NCBI GenBank assembly: GCA_020344215.1 | Contig: CP070815.1 | Coordinates: 3,658,441-3,719,593, forward strand | Direction of reading: 5' to 3' | DNA length: 61,153 nucleotides | Source: Gemmatimonadota bacterium | GTDB taxonomy: Bacteria; Gemmatimonadota; Gemmatimonadetes; Palauibacterales; KS3-K002 | Shown: one piece after another, positions 22,372 to 30,852 of the stretch | How positions within the stretch are numbered: position 1 is the stretch's first letter | Layout of the letters: the number at the start of each line of letters is the position of its first letter | Notes under the pieces: model-generated | The model's input: the letters and a program-made list of their open reading frames with translations, nothing else | Told to the model about the DNA's origin: nothing | Database searches by the model: none | Position numbers and translations under genes: made by a program

Positions 22372-22621
22372 GACACGGAGAGCGCTGTTCGAGCAGGCCG
22401 AGGCCGCGCTCAAGGCGCATGATTGGTACTACGCGATGTCCGACGACTTCGGTGTGTGGACGCGCGGGAAGGCGAGCTACGACACGATCGCGGATCTGCT
22501 GCGGACGATGCCGCGCGCCGTCGCGCAAGAGTTGTGGGAGCGCTACGCGCCCACGCGCGCGAAAGGCGGGCTGTTCTCCGACCGCGTTCCGTTCTGTCTC
22601 CCGGACGACGAGTCGCCGTGA
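22364..22621 (+). CDS. Small conserved phage-type protein (HDWYYAMSDD motif)
   Basis: 85 residues, AAAGGAG before ATG. KAHDWYYAMSDDFGVWTRG is a motif shared by many small phage and plasmid proteins of unknown role. It ends the rightward operon, one base from the stop of a convergent gene. Confidence 0.72.
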   Translation: MSETRRALFEQAEAALKAHDWYYAMSDDFGVWTRGKASYDTIADLLRTMPRAVAQELWERYAPTRAKGGLFSDRVPFCLPDDESP

Positions 22622-22909
22622 TTATCTCGTCGCAGACGCGACACGACGGCGGCGGCGGTCTTGGCGACCGTACGCATCTTCGGGAATCGACGCGATGGCC
22701 GTGGCGACGGCCTTCTTGACGAGGGCAATCGCCCGGTTGCGCGCCTCGATCATCATCGCCTGGTCGTGTGACGTGACCGTGGCGAGCGCGTGGCGTAGCA
22801 GGTCGCGCGTCGCTTCGGACAGGTTGAGGGCGGCCCCATCCGCGTGGTGGGACAAGGCTCGGTACAACTCCGGATCGAGCTTGACGTTGAGGTGATACCC
22901 TTTGGACAT
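22622..22909 (-). CDS. Ribbon-helix-helix-like protein, convergent
   Basis: 95 residues from ATG at 22909. The start GYHLNVKLDPELYRALSHHA followed by LNLSEATRDLLRHAL fits the strand-helix-helix of CopG/Arc-type repressors; a second helix region and basic tail (RRRRRVASATR) follow. It is the only RHH-like protein seen and so one candidate to bind the dispersed palindrome, an exact copy of which (22629-22642) spans its own last codons. Binding is conjecture. Confidence 0.65.
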   Translation of the reverse strand: MSKGYHLNVKLDPELYRALSHHADGAALNLSEATRDLLRHALATVTSHDQAMMIEARNRAIALVKKAVATAIASIPEDAYGRQDRRRRRVASATR

Positions 22910-22967
22910 GGTATTAACATAGGGCGGCCCTTGCCTTTTCGCAACCATGTCCTCGATACTTTGGGCC

Positions 22968-23732
22968 ATGGGCCGCCCTTCGATTAGCTGCGTGATGCCG
23001 ACAACTGCGAAGCGCCGGTGGTGCATCCCCCTCGCCGTGCGGCAATTTTTGCGTCAGACGATTCACGAGGGCGGCCCTCCGACAGAACTGGTGGTCGTCT
23101 TCGACGGCCCGGGAATCGTCCACGACCTGTTGCCGCGCGACGATCGCATCCGCTTGATCCAGATCGACGAGGGCCGCTCTCTGGGCGCCAAGTTCAACGC
23201 CTGCGTCGAGAATGCGCTGGGCGAGCACATCGTGTTGTGGTCGGACGATGACTGGCACCATCCCGAGCGCGTAGAGCGACTCGTCGAGAATACCCTTCGC
23301 TTCTGCGACGTCCCGATCGCGGGAAGCCAGACGGCGCTGTTTGCTGAACTAATCTCGCCGGGGGACACGTACGTCTATCGCAGCGCCGACGGAACGCTGG
23401 TCGGCGGCACGTGCGGCTTCGAGCGGGACCTCGCGATCAAGGTGCCGTTTCCCGATCGACCGTCCGGCGTCGATACCGTGTGGCAGTTCGCGTTGCAGGA
23501 AGCCAACGTTCCCTTCACGGTCGGAAACCTGCCCGACTACGTCGCGTTCCAGCACGGGCAGACGACAGGCCGCAAGACGTGGCCGCCCAAGCTCCCCTCG
23601 CGCGTGTGGACGAAGCTCGACAGCGAACGTGCAGCCGAGCTGCTTGGCGCCCTCGGCGACGATCTGTCGGCGTACCGACGAGCGCTGTCTCGCGCTACGT
23701 CGCAGCTCGACGGCGAGCTGGCGGACGCGTAA
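22968..23732 (+). CDS. Family-2-like glycosyltransferase
   Basis: 254 residues from MGRPSISCVMPT; an in-frame ATG 21 bases upstream is possible and neither has a clear ribosome site. GT-A fold signs: the SCVMPT strand, ELVVVFDGP, and the metal-binding WSDDDWHHPERV. Later VGGTCGFERDLA and GVDTVWQFALQEA fit the acceptor part. Transfers a sugar from a nucleotide donor; donor and acceptor cannot be read from sequence. Its 3' end overlaps the convergent glycosyltransferase by 38 bases. Confidence 0.8.
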   Translation: MGRPSISCVMPTTAKRRWCIPLAVRQFLRQTIHEGGPPTELVVVFDGPGIVHDLLPRDDRIRLIQIDEGRSLGAKFNACVENALGEHIVLWSDDDWHHPERVERLVENTLRFCDVPIAGSQTALFAELISPGDTYVYRSADGTLVGGTCGFERDLAIKVPFPDRPSGVDTVWQFALQEANVPFTVGNLPDYVAFQHGQTTGRKTWPPKLPSRVWTKLDSERAAELLGALGDDLSAYRRALSRATSQLDGELADA

Positions 23733-24477
23733 GTATCGGCTCCTCGACAATTCCGGGCGGAACGGTCAACGGCTCGCTCCACGGCCCTACGCCCTGGATG
23801 AGATCAGTCTGACCGTGGTCGTCGCGTGTCGCGGCCCAGCGTGCCCAGATGGTGTCCTCCGGGTAGAGGATCTCAAGCCAGTTGACCGGCCGTGCGATGC
23901 AGACGCAGGGAACTCGTTGGCGGCGCGCCGCGAGCGCGAACCAGACATCGGCCATGTTGGGTCGTACGAACAGATCGCGCGTCACGTCGATCGTGTCGGT
24001 GTGGTAGGCCAGCGTGCCGGTGCCGAGGCAGTGAACCCACCAATCGCGCGCGAGCCCGAACGCTGTTCCCACCTTGTAGTGCTTGCCGTCGCTTGGATCG
24101 CGTACCGGAATCAGGTAGTATTGGTCCCACGTTCCGCAAAAGCGTGTTCCGAGCACGCCGACGGCGGCCTTGCGTCCATAGCTCTCGATCGTCTCGATCA
24201 TCCGCTCGACGTAGTTCGGCGGGTAGATCAGATCGTCGTCGCACGTGAAGTGGTAGCCGCGGACGGTGTCGGCCCAGTAGAACTTGCCAGCGTCGCCGCG
24301 CCATCGCGTGTCGTCCTTGCGGAGCATGACGTTGTTGACGGGCAGCCCGGAGGGAACGTCGTCGTGTCCGTCGAGGTACAGGTTGATGTGATCGACCTGC
24401 GGCGCGAGCGATGCGACGACTTGTCGAAGAAACTCGACGCGTTCGGGCAACGTGGCAATGCTGACGGTTACGGTCAC
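23695..24477 (-). CDS. GT-A glycosyltransferase-like protein, copy 1
   Basis: 260 residues. VSIATLPERVEFLRQVVAS, then a CDDDLIYPPNYVERMIE metal-binding region and GTGTLAYHTDTI. Paralogue of the next gene (same ATLPERV start and DDDLIYPPNYVER core). Probably sugar transfer to a surface or virion glycan. ATGA-type coupling with copy 2. Confidence 0.8.
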   Translation of the reverse strand: MTVTVSIATLPERVEFLRQVVASLAPQVDHINLYLDGHDDVPSGLPVNNVMLRKDDTRWRGDAGKFYWADTVRGYHFTCDDDLIYPPNYVERMIETIESYGRKAAVGVLGTRFCGTWDQYYLIPVRDPSDGKHYKVGTAFGLARDWWVHCLGTGTLAYHTDTIDVTRDLFVRPNMADVWFALAARRQRVPCVCIARPVNWLEILYPEDTIWARWAATRDDHGQTDLIQGVGPWSEPLTVPPGIVEEPILTRPPARRRAAT

Positions 24478-25235
24478 GGATCAATCCAATCGTAGGTCCA
24501 TCCGTCGGGCGGCATGGGTGATGTCTTCGGGTAGGGCAGCGCCTCCCACGGCTCCGCGAGGACGGCGCGGGTCATCACCGCGTCCGTCAGCACTCCCTTG
24601 ATCTGGGCCGTTCCGCTCACCGTGAACCCGGTCACGCGGAGGGTCTTTACCCAATGCGCGGGCCGCGCGATCGCGATCATGGCGACGCCGGATCGCTTGG
24701 CCTTGATGCCGCTCCAGATGTCGGCCATGTTGCTGATCGGGTAGTCACACAACCGGAATCGAATCGTGTCGGTGTGGTGTGCCATCGTACCCGTACCGAG
24801 GACGTGTACGGGCGCGTCATCTGCCAACGGCATCGGCAACGTCAACGGGATACGCCCTTTCACGTAGCTCGTCAGCGGCAAGCGGAAGACGGCGCCGAGC
24901 ACGCCGACCACCGCACGGCGCTCGTAGAACTCAATCGCCTCGATGATGCGTTCGACGTAGTTCGGCGGGTAGATCAGATCGTCATCCGCGTAGACGTGGT
25001 AGCCCTCTACCTCGTCGGCGCAGCGAAATTTCTGCTCGCTCCCGGTCCGTGCCTCGTTGCGGATGACCCTCACATTGGGTCGTTCGAGGAACGCCGGCAC
25101 GTGCGTGTGTCCATCAAGCATGACGTTGACGCGGTCAGCTTGCGGGTAGATTGACACGAAGGATCGTCGCAGGTGCGACACCCGCTCGGGGAGTGTCGCG
25201 ATGGACACCGTTACGGCATCTGCCTGTGTGCGCAT
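24474..25235 (-). CDS. GT-A glycosyltransferase-like protein, copy 2
   Basis: 253 residues from ATG at 25235, overlapping the upstream gene by 25 bases. ATLPERVSHLRRS start, ADDDLIYPPNYVERIIEAIE core and GTGTMAHHTDTI mirror copy 1; the C-terminal halves diverge, suggesting different acceptors or donors. The longer frame upstream lies in the shadow of the DUF5131 gene and is rejected. An exact dispersed palindrome lies near its 5' end (25166-25179). Confidence 0.78.
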   Translation of the reverse strand: MRTQADAVTVSIATLPERVSHLRRSFVSIYPQADRVNVMLDGHTHVPAFLERPNVRVIRNEARTGSEQKFRCADEVEGYHVYADDDLIYPPNYVERIIEAIEFYERRAVVGVLGAVFRLPLTSYVKGRIPLTLPMPLADDAPVHVLGTGTMAHHTDTIRFRLCDYPISNMADIWSGIKAKRSGVAMIAIARPAHWVKTLRVTGFTVSGTAQIKGVLTDAVMTRAVLAEPWEALPYPKTSPMPPDGWTYDWIDP

Positions 25236-25951
25236 CCGTCGAGCAGGTGCTTGGTGAAGAACGGCACGCCGGCCTCGGTGCAGTCGTCGCGGATCTGACG
25301 CATCCACCGGACGTCGCAGGGGCGAGGATGTGTGCAACCCCATTCGGGGCCGGCGATGACCCAATCGACCGCGTTGGACCCTTCGAGATAGCGTCGTAGA
25401 TGTACGCGATCGAGCAGCGGCTCGCACTGCACGTACCGGACCTTCGCAGGAATCGAGAGCAGGTGATCGATACGCCAGCGGTAGTCGTCGGTTTCGACCG
25501 TTACGCCGATCCAGGCGTTGTTCGGCAGGTCGAAATCGATGCGCTCGAACCACGTAAGCATCTCCTTCGAGCGCTTGGTCAAGAACGCGAACGTGTGCTG
25601 GGTGTAGCGGTGGACGACATCCCATACGCGCCGACGAAACTCGTCCGGGTACTGTTCGTGCCAGAAGTCGGTCATAGATCCGACGAACAGCTTGAGCGGC
25701 CGGGGCCACCGCGTCGGTGTCACCTCGATCTGCCGCTCGATCGGTTCGACGATGCCGGTCCACCGCGCGCCGCCGTCTGCCGTCGCTTCTGCGACAGGTG
25801 TATCGATCAGGGACGCCGCGGCTGTGCAGTTCACACATCCGGGGCTAATTTTCGTGCAACCGCGTCCGATCGCCCACTGTCCGTCGTACCACTCGTCGCA
25901 CTCGCTCACAGCGATTCGGATGTTCTCAGGCGCACGGACAACAAGGCTCAT
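25211..25951 (-). CDS. DUF5131 family protein (phage Gp37/Gp68-like)
   Basis: 246 residues. GCTKISPGCVNC gives Cys32, Cys39 and Cys42, followed by FVGSMTDFWHEQ, FAFLTKRSKEML and WIGVTVE, the series found in DUF5131 (Gp37/Gp68) proteins of mycobacteriophages and other phages. The cysteine triad and barrel-like strand order have suggested kinship to radical-SAM enzymes, but the activity is not established. Full length. Confidence 0.88.
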   Translation of the reverse strand: MSLVVRAPENIRIAVSECDEWYDGQWAIGRGCTKISPGCVNCTAAASLIDTPVAEATADGGARWTGIVEPIERQIEVTPTRWPRPLKLFVGSMTDFWHEQYPDEFRRRVWDVVHRYTQHTFAFLTKRSKEMLTWFERIDFDLPNNAWIGVTVETDDYRWRIDHLLSIPAKVRYVQCEPLLDRVHLRRYLEGSNAVDWVIAGPEWGCTHPRPCDVRWMRQIRDDCTEAGVPFFTKHLLDGCAHRQMP

Positions 25952-25980
25952 GCGGCTACCTTACCGCACCGACACGACAC

Positions 25981-26325
25981 CTACGCGTCGGGCGGACCCG
26001 GATCGTCGGGCGGACCCGGATCGTCGGGCGGCCCGGGGGCGACCGGATCCGCTTCTCCTGTCGGAGATGTGTCGGCCGCGTCCATCGTGGCCTTGAGCGC
26101 ATTCAGTTGCGTGAGGTACGCGTCGAACTCGGCGATCGCCTCGGCGCGACGACGCTCGACGATCGCGATACGGGATTCGATGCGCGAGCGTGTCACGGCG
26201 CGACGTCCGGTCGCGGTGAGCACCTCTACGGCGTACGTGGGCTCGTCGGCGCGGTAGCCTTCATCGCCCGGTGCGAGCTTCCGCACCTTACCCATTTTCC
26301 TGCCGCTCGCTCGTTCCTTGAACAT
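25981..26325 (-). CDS. Hypothetical protein with Pro/Asp repeat tail
   Basis: 114 residues. Basic start (KERASGRKMGKVRKLAPG), a coiled-coil-like segment (RIESRIAIVERRRAEAIAEFDAY) and a C-terminal repeat GPPDDP three times. The repeat is mirrored in DNA as near-identical 18-base units at 25987-26035 that could change in number by slippage. Function unknown. Confidence 0.65.
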   Translation of the reverse strand: MFKERASGRKMGKVRKLAPGDEGYRADEPTYAVEVLTATGRRAVTRSRIESRIAIVERRRAEAIAEFDAYLTQLNALKATMDAADTSPTGEADPVAPGPPDDPGPPDDPGPPDA

Positions 26326-26334
26326 AGCTCTCCC

Positions 26335-27135
26335 CTACGCGTACCCGAACGCGCTGTTGTAGCCGCTAAATTTGCGCATGATGTCGGCGGCGATGTCAGG
26401 TGAGATCCAGTCGCTCCAGGCGTCGTCGGGCGGCGCTACCTTCCCTGACCCCTCGTGGGGGAACTTGTTGAGCCACAACGCATCCAGATCCGTCGCGACG
26501 TTCTCGACGTTGTCGAGATCGTGATCGAACCAGATCTCGCCGAGTTGATCGTACAGGTTACGCAGGACGACGCGCGGGTTGGCGACCAGGGACTCGTACT
26601 TGACCAGGATGACGTTGCCCGGATCGCGTCGCAGGATGTCTTCGACGCCGCAGATCGGAGCGCCGATCATGCCGGTCTGTCGGTGAAACATCGTCTGCGC
26701 GCGGTTGGCGACCGTTTGATCACCCGGCAGCGCGATGACCGGGCTCTTGCGATGTTGCTTCTCGATCGACGCGAACACGGCACGCAGGTCGCGCACGACG
26801 ATGATCAGCTTGGCGTCGGGGCACAGTTGCTTGAGCAACAACGCGTTGACGTTCCATGCGCGAGACTTGTCGAACACAACCTGATGCTTGGCTGTCGAGT
26901 ACCACCCGCGAAGCATTCCGCGTAGCGCTGCAATGAAGCGCGCCTGGGTTTTGTCTGCGTCGTGCGCGAGCGCGCTGCGAAACTCGTCCTGATGCGAGAT
27001 GAACCCGGCGACGCCGTTGAGTGCCTGCGGAAGACAGCTCGTCGAACTGGCGTGAAAGCGCGGGTTCTGGTTGAGCACGTTGCACAATAGCGTAGAGCCC
27101 GAGCGCGGGAGGCCCCCAATGGCGTGAAAGATCAT
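26335..27135 (-). CDS. PAPS-dependent sulfotransferase-like protein
   Basis: 266 residues from ATG in an ATGA overlap. IGGLPRSGSTLLCNVL (residues 6-21) is the 5'-phosphosulfate-binding loop, and LIIVVRDLRAVFASIEK is the 3'-phosphate-binding region of the Sulfotransfer family. It would move sulfate from PAPS to a carbohydrate or protein hydroxyl. Together with three glycosyltransferases it points to modified glycans. Longer upstream frame rejected. Confidence 0.85.
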   Translation of the reverse strand: MIFHAIGGLPRSGSTLLCNVLNQNPRFHASSTSCLPQALNGVAGFISHQDEFRSALAHDADKTQARFIAALRGMLRGWYSTAKHQVVFDKSRAWNVNALLLKQLCPDAKLIIVVRDLRAVFASIEKQHRKSPVIALPGDQTVANRAQTMFHRQTGMIGAPICGVEDILRRDPGNVILVKYESLVANPRVVLRNLYDQLGEIWFDHDLDNVENVATDLDALWLNKFPHEGSGKVAPPDDAWSDWISPDIAADIMRKFSGYNSAFGYA

Positions 27136-28787
27136 GCGCTGATCCGCGTTGCCCAGAACCGGCCGCCGAGCGGTGCGAGGTTGTTCGTGCCCGTCGTTCG
27201 AGTCACGACCATGTAGATCTGATCGCCGTCGGACAACGTCATCTGGCCTGTCCAACTGGACGGCGTCAGCTCATTGGCCTGGAAGTCTCGGTTGATGCCT
27301 TCCTGGTAGCTGTCGCCCTCGTCGACGACTATCTGTAAGCCGATCTCGGCGCCCGCTGTCGATTCGTACTGGAACGAATACCCGAGCAGGTACGTTCCGG
27401 CACCTCCCGTCGGAACCTTGAAGCCGTTGGCTCGTCCGAAGCTGCCTGTATCCGTAACGCCCCACAGAGCAGTCACCGTGTACGTGGTCGGTGTCGGTGT
27501 CAGGTTCACCGTGAAGAAGCCTTCGTAGGCCGAGTCCGCCAGGTTGTACTGGACGACGATGTCACCGGGACTGAGGTTGTGGTTCGCGGCGGTGGTGACA
27601 GTGATGTCCCCGCCGCCGGCATCGGCGATCGAGTTGATGGAGCCCGTCGCCGACGTGATCTCCGTGAGGCCGGCTCCCGTGAAACCGCCACCGACATCAT
27701 TGATGAGCGGATGTGCGACAGCCGCTTTGAGGATGTCGAAGTCGGTATCAGAGAACTCGAAGTTGGCCTGCATCGCCGTGAGGCTCTGCGAGACGCCACC
27801 GGTGCGAACGTAGACATCGTTCGTGGCTACCCAGAAGTCGCCGTTCTGGAGCGCACCCGGCACACCGTCGGTCAACTTCATGCGCAGGCCGGCGTTGCCG
27901 AACTGGAACGAGTCGTCGAGCGTGTTGGAGCCGACGCCGAACTGGCCGCAGTTGTCGCCGTCCGCGATGATGTCGCCCGTCTCGGCGAGCCCGAACGCGA
28001 ACGATCCGTAGTCGCCGAGGCTGCCGGCGGCGATCCGGTAGCCGTAGTAGGCGGCGCCGAACGCAAAGCAGCCGCTGCCGTTGGACTCGATCGTACTGCT
28101 GTTGACGTGGCCGCCCGCGTACGCGCCGAAGGCGTTGCCTGTCGAGATGCGCGCCGCCTGGTTGTAGGCGTAGGCACTGCCGCGCGCAAACGATCCCAGC
28201 CCGTACGCGCGAAGGGTTGCCGACGAGCCGGCTGTTGAGCACTTTGCCCGACCGAGCGCGAGCGTGCCCGAGATGTCTGTCTCGATCAAAGCGCTGCCGG
28301 CGCCGTACGCTAGTGCGTATCCGCCGACGATCGTGCCGCCCCAGCCGTAGGTTTGTGACGTGAGCATACGGGCCGTGCCGACACCGGTCGTGTACTTGTA
28401 GACCTTGCCGAGTGCCCAGTCACCAGTACCGCCCAGAGTGACACTTTGTTCGCCGGGATAGAACTGCGGCATATCGACGAGGACGCCGCAACTGCCCGTC
28501 GGCTGTACGGTGACGTCGGCAGGTGGTGCAGTGTGGACGAACAGTTGCCGCATCGTCATGGATGCGAAGCGCGCAGCGGCGGCACCTACCGTGAGCGTGT
28601 CGTCCGCGGGAGGGATGATGCTTCCCGCGTCGTTGATTTCGGGAAGCGAGCCCTGCACGCCCGTGCCGCCACCGTCGCCGCGGACGATCTGGTTGTCGCC
28701 GATGGCCGCACTGGACGTGACGCCGCCGCTCGATCTGTGCGAGAACGGCGCCGTGATCTTTGAGTCGCTCGCCGTTACTTTCGCCAC
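27132..28787 (-). CDS. Spike/adhesin with repeat stalk and C1q-like head
   Basis: 551 residues. A short N-terminal part is followed by Gly/Ala-rich repeats with periodic A(F/Y)G and G(S/Y)A units (GLGSFARGSAYAYNQAA, GCFAFGAAYYGY, GSFAFGLAETGD), like the beta-roll heads of trimeric autotransporters. The last 130 or so residues (GTYLLGYSFQYES, GDQIYMVVTRT, GGRFWATRI) resemble C1q/TNF jelly-roll receptor-binding tips. Likely a trimeric virion spike. First gene of the late region. Confidence 0.75.
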   Translation of the reverse strand: MAKVTASDSKITAPFSHRSSGGVTSSAAIGDNQIVRGDGGGTGVQGSLPEINDAGSIIPPADDTLTVGAAAARFASMTMRQLFVHTAPPADVTVQPTGSCGVLVDMPQFYPGEQSVTLGGTGDWALGKVYKYTTGVGTARMLTSQTYGWGGTIVGGYALAYGAGSALIETDISGTLALGRAKCSTAGSSATLRAYGLGSFARGSAYAYNQAARISTGNAFGAYAGGHVNSSTIESNGSGCFAFGAAYYGYRIAAGSLGDYGSFAFGLAETGDIIADGDNCGQFGVGSNTLDDSFQFGNAGLRMKLTDGVPGALQNGDFWVATNDVYVRTGGVSQSLTAMQANFEFSDTDFDILKAAVAHPLINDVGGGFTGAGLTEITSATGSINSIADAGGGDITVTTAANHNLSPGDIVVQYNLADSAYEGFFTVNLTPTPTTYTVTALWGVTDTGSFGRANGFKVPTGGAGTYLLGYSFQYESTAGAEIGLQIVVDEGDSYQEGINRDFQANELTPSSWTGQMTLSDGDQIYMVVTRTTGTNNLAPLGGRFWATRISA

Positions 28788-28796
28788 AGACTCTCC

Positions 28797-29138
28797 TTAC
28801 GCCGGTTGTGTACGGAAAACCGCGAACTCCCAGTCGAGATCGGCGGGCGCGCCGCCGTCGTCTTCGCAGTTGACCGAGAACGTGGTCGCGCCCGCTGACG
28901 TCGCGAGGAAGATTTGACCCCCCTCGCGAAGCGTCAGCGAGATGTGCCGATCGGTGATGGGAATACCCGGCGCCGTGAGAACGACATCGTAGTCGCCCAC
29001 GCCCGCACGCACCACGCTCGCGACGTTGACACCGTCGGTGAGTGCGCCCGCGCCGCTGACTTTGCCCGCGGCGACGCACGGCTTCGTCGTCTCGGTCGAC
29101 TTGTGCGCGAACGTCTTGGTGATGGTCGAGTCGCCCAT
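28797..29138 (-). CDS. Small beta-rich structural protein
   Basis: 113 residues. TITKTFAHKSTETTKPCVAA at the start, then alternating strands (YDVVLTAPGIPI, ISLTLREGG, TFSVNCEDDGG). Its start resembles that of the spike encoded next (both have a short S/T-rich segment followed by F(A/S)H(K/R)S), so it may be an adaptor. No membrane segment. Confidence 0.65.
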   Translation of the reverse strand: MGDSTITKTFAHKSTETTKPCVAAGKVSGAGALTDGVNVASVVRAGVGDYDVVLTAPGIPITDRHISLTLREGGQIFLATSAGATTFSVNCEDDGGAPADLDWEFAVFRTQPA

Positions 29139-29155
29139 CAGATCCCCCTCACGCG

Positions 29156-29638
29156 CTACTGGCTATCGTGGTGCGTGTGGGTCAGGTGGATGTCGAGGAT
29201 CGCGGTCGTTCCGGCAACGCCGTCCGACCCGACGAGCACGACCGGGAACCCGGTCGAAGGAGCGTCACCGGCGGCGAAGCCCTCGTTGACGTCCACGTCC
29301 CAGTCGTTGCGCCCGGTGCGGCCGACAACGCGACAGTGCGCGCGGATGACGTTGGCGAGTGCCGGCGTCTGGACACCGGCCTCGTTGTGGCCGTTGAGTA
29401 CGTGACGCGCCTCGGCCTGGTTGGCGACGCCCAAGCTCACCTGAGTGAGCAACGGCGTACCCGCCATGCCGTTCGCCGCCGCCGCTCGTGCGCAGTCTCC
29501 GCGCAGATCGGGGGTAGCTTCCGCGAGGCCCCGGTTCGTCAGGATGACGTTGCCGCCGTTACCGAAGTCGGTGAGCCGATAACGCAGCCGATACGGCGTC
29601 GCATCGATCAGCACGATGGTAATTGCTTGTTGGCCCAT
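29156..29638 (-). CDS. Beta-rich structural protein, paralogue A
   Basis: 160 residues. ITIVLIDATPYRLRYRLTDFG at the start and VVGRTGRNDWDVDVNEGFAAG, ILDIHLTHTHHDS at the end. The same pattern occurs in the next gene upstream, so they are tandem paralogues. GGAGG before ATG. Probably a virion protein because of its context. Confidence 0.7.
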   Translation of the reverse strand: MGQQAITIVLIDATPYRLRYRLTDFGNGGNVILTNRGLAEATPDLRGDCARAAAANGMAGTPLLTQVSLGVANQAEARHVLNGHNEAGVQTPALANVIRAHCRVVGRTGRNDWDVDVNEGFAAGDAPSTGFPVVLVGSDGVAGTTAILDIHLTHTHHDSQ

Positions 29639-29667
29639 TCTCTACCTCCCTGATTTCGTCCGCTGGC

Positions 29668-30141
29668 CTACAGGTCGTACGTGTGGCGGAAGTAGACGTC
29701 GAGGTAGCCGGTGCCGACGACGCCTGCCGTGCAGCGCACCTCGATGGTCGGATCGCCCTGCCCGTCGATGTTGGCGTCACAGGACCACGACAGGCGGCCG
29801 GTGCGTCCGGTGACTTCGCACACGGCGCGACCGACGAGGTCGTTGGTCAGTACGACGGGCGCGACGACGTTGTCCTCCGACGCCAGCAGCGCGCGGGCCT
29901 GCGCCTGTGTGATAGCACCGGCCGGAATCGGTCCGTACCCGTTGGCCCGCACGTTGATGATCTGGTCCAGCGGACCCGGCGATGCGTCCGTCTGGAGATC
30001 GGGCGTCCCGCCTCCGTCGTTGGGAATGACGATGAGGGCGTCTACGTCGGGATCCGACGGCGACGTGACCACACCGTCCGACGTGATGAGGTAACGAAGC
30101 CGGTACGGGGTGGACTCCACCAGTGCTGCGGTAAGTGCCAT
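29668..30141 (-). CDS. Beta-rich structural protein, paralogue B
   Basis: 157 residues. ESTPYRLRYLITSDG, VTGRTGRLSWSCDANIDG and YLDVYFRHTYDL line up with paralogue A. AAAGGAG before ATG. First gene of a transcript starting in the gap 30142-30220, which contains an exact operator palindrome. Confidence 0.7.
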   Translation of the reverse strand: MALTAALVESTPYRLRYLITSDGVVTSPSDPDVDALIVIPNDGGGTPDLQTDASPGPLDQIINVRANGYGPIPAGAITQAQARALLASEDNVVAPVVLTNDLVGRAVCEVTGRTGRLSWSCDANIDGQGDPTIEVRCTAGVVGTGYLDVYFRHTYDL

Positions 30142-30220
30142 GTCAACGTTCTCCTTTGTCTGCGAATCTACACGACTTTGAAGGTTCGTCGCAAGAGCGA
30201 CGATGGGTTTGAGGAGGAGA
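30142..30220 (-). promoter_or_regulatory. Probable late promoter with operator
   Basis: An exact palindrome GTCGCAAGAGCGAC at 30188-30201. On the minus strand its right arm merges into TTGCGA, 18 bases, TAGATT, then AAAGGAG and ATG. If real, the operator covers the -35 box rather than sitting in the spacer as in the early promoters. Confidence 0.45.
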
Positions 30221-30508
30221 TTACCCCTCTGACTCGAATTTGTCCTGCAACGCGGCGTCGGCCGCGTCGTCGTTGGCGGCGAGGCTCAGGTTGAGCTTGG
30301 CAAGTTCTTCTCGGACACGTTCCGGCGTGATCTTGCCGTCGAAGCCTTCTTCGATGGTCGCGAGAATGACGCGGACGACGGTGAGCACCCCGCCCGCAGT
30401 GCCGGCGGTTGCGCCACCGACGGCAGCGGCGATGGCGTTGAGGCCGTCGATCGCCAACTCGGCGAGGTCGAAGGCTTCCTCTCTGTTTTCCGGGAACTTG
30501 AAGCTCAC
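30221..30508 (-). CDS. Small helical protein with AANDDAAD tail
   Basis: 95 residues from GTG (TAGTG overlap). Amphipathic and Gly/Ala-rich (LNAIAAAVGGATAGTAGGVLTVV, a possible membrane-interacting helix) and a C-terminal NLSLAANDDAADAALQDKFE that is shared with the membrane protein at 31914-32234. The common tail suggests binding to the same partner. Holin-like or virion role possible. Confidence 0.65.
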   Translation of the reverse strand: MSFKFPENREEAFDLAELAIDGLNAIAAAVGGATAGTAGGVLTVVRVILATIEEGFDGKITPERVREELAKLNLSLAANDDAADAALQDKFESEG

Positions 30509-30798
30509 TAGCGACTCTTTCCTGGGCTCCGCTTGCGCCGGCAGTGCCCCGGCGTCGGCCCGAGGCCGTACAGGTGAAGATCTCGATCGGGGATGATCAT
30601 GTCGGTCCCCATGTCGAGGTAGGCGTGCCGTCCCGACCGGGGCTGCCACACGTAGAGCACTCGGTGGCGAGTGCGGGTGCGGAACGGTTTTTCCGTCCCC
30701 CCGCAGGCCGGGATCCAGTTGCCCTGCCGCTTCCACGCGTCCATGCGCTTGATGAACGCGGCGATCGATTCCTTGGTGCGGATCCGGGGCCTACCCAC
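30508..30798 (-). CDS. Small basic protein
   Basis: 96 residues from a GTG nine bases after AGAGG (a TTG 39 bases upstream is an alternative). IPACGGTEKPFRTRTRHRVLYVWQPRSGRHAYLDMGTD is a pattern I have seen in short phage proteins without known role; ends in a basic cluster. Confidence 0.62.
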   Translation of the reverse strand: MGRPRIRTKESIAAFIKRMDAWKRQGNWIPACGGTEKPFRTRTRHRVLYVWQPRSGRHAYLDMGTDMIIPDRDLHLYGLGPTPGHCRRKRSPGKSR

Positions 30799-30852
30799 CG
30801 TCGAGCCTCTAGCGGTCGTAGCTGTTCCGGCGTGCAAGAGTTGCGCTGATCG

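Noticed and set aside
27132..28787. The long spike gene as a tape-measure protein
   Set aside because: It is Gly/beta-rich with a C1q-like end, without the long helical or coiled-coil character of tape measures.
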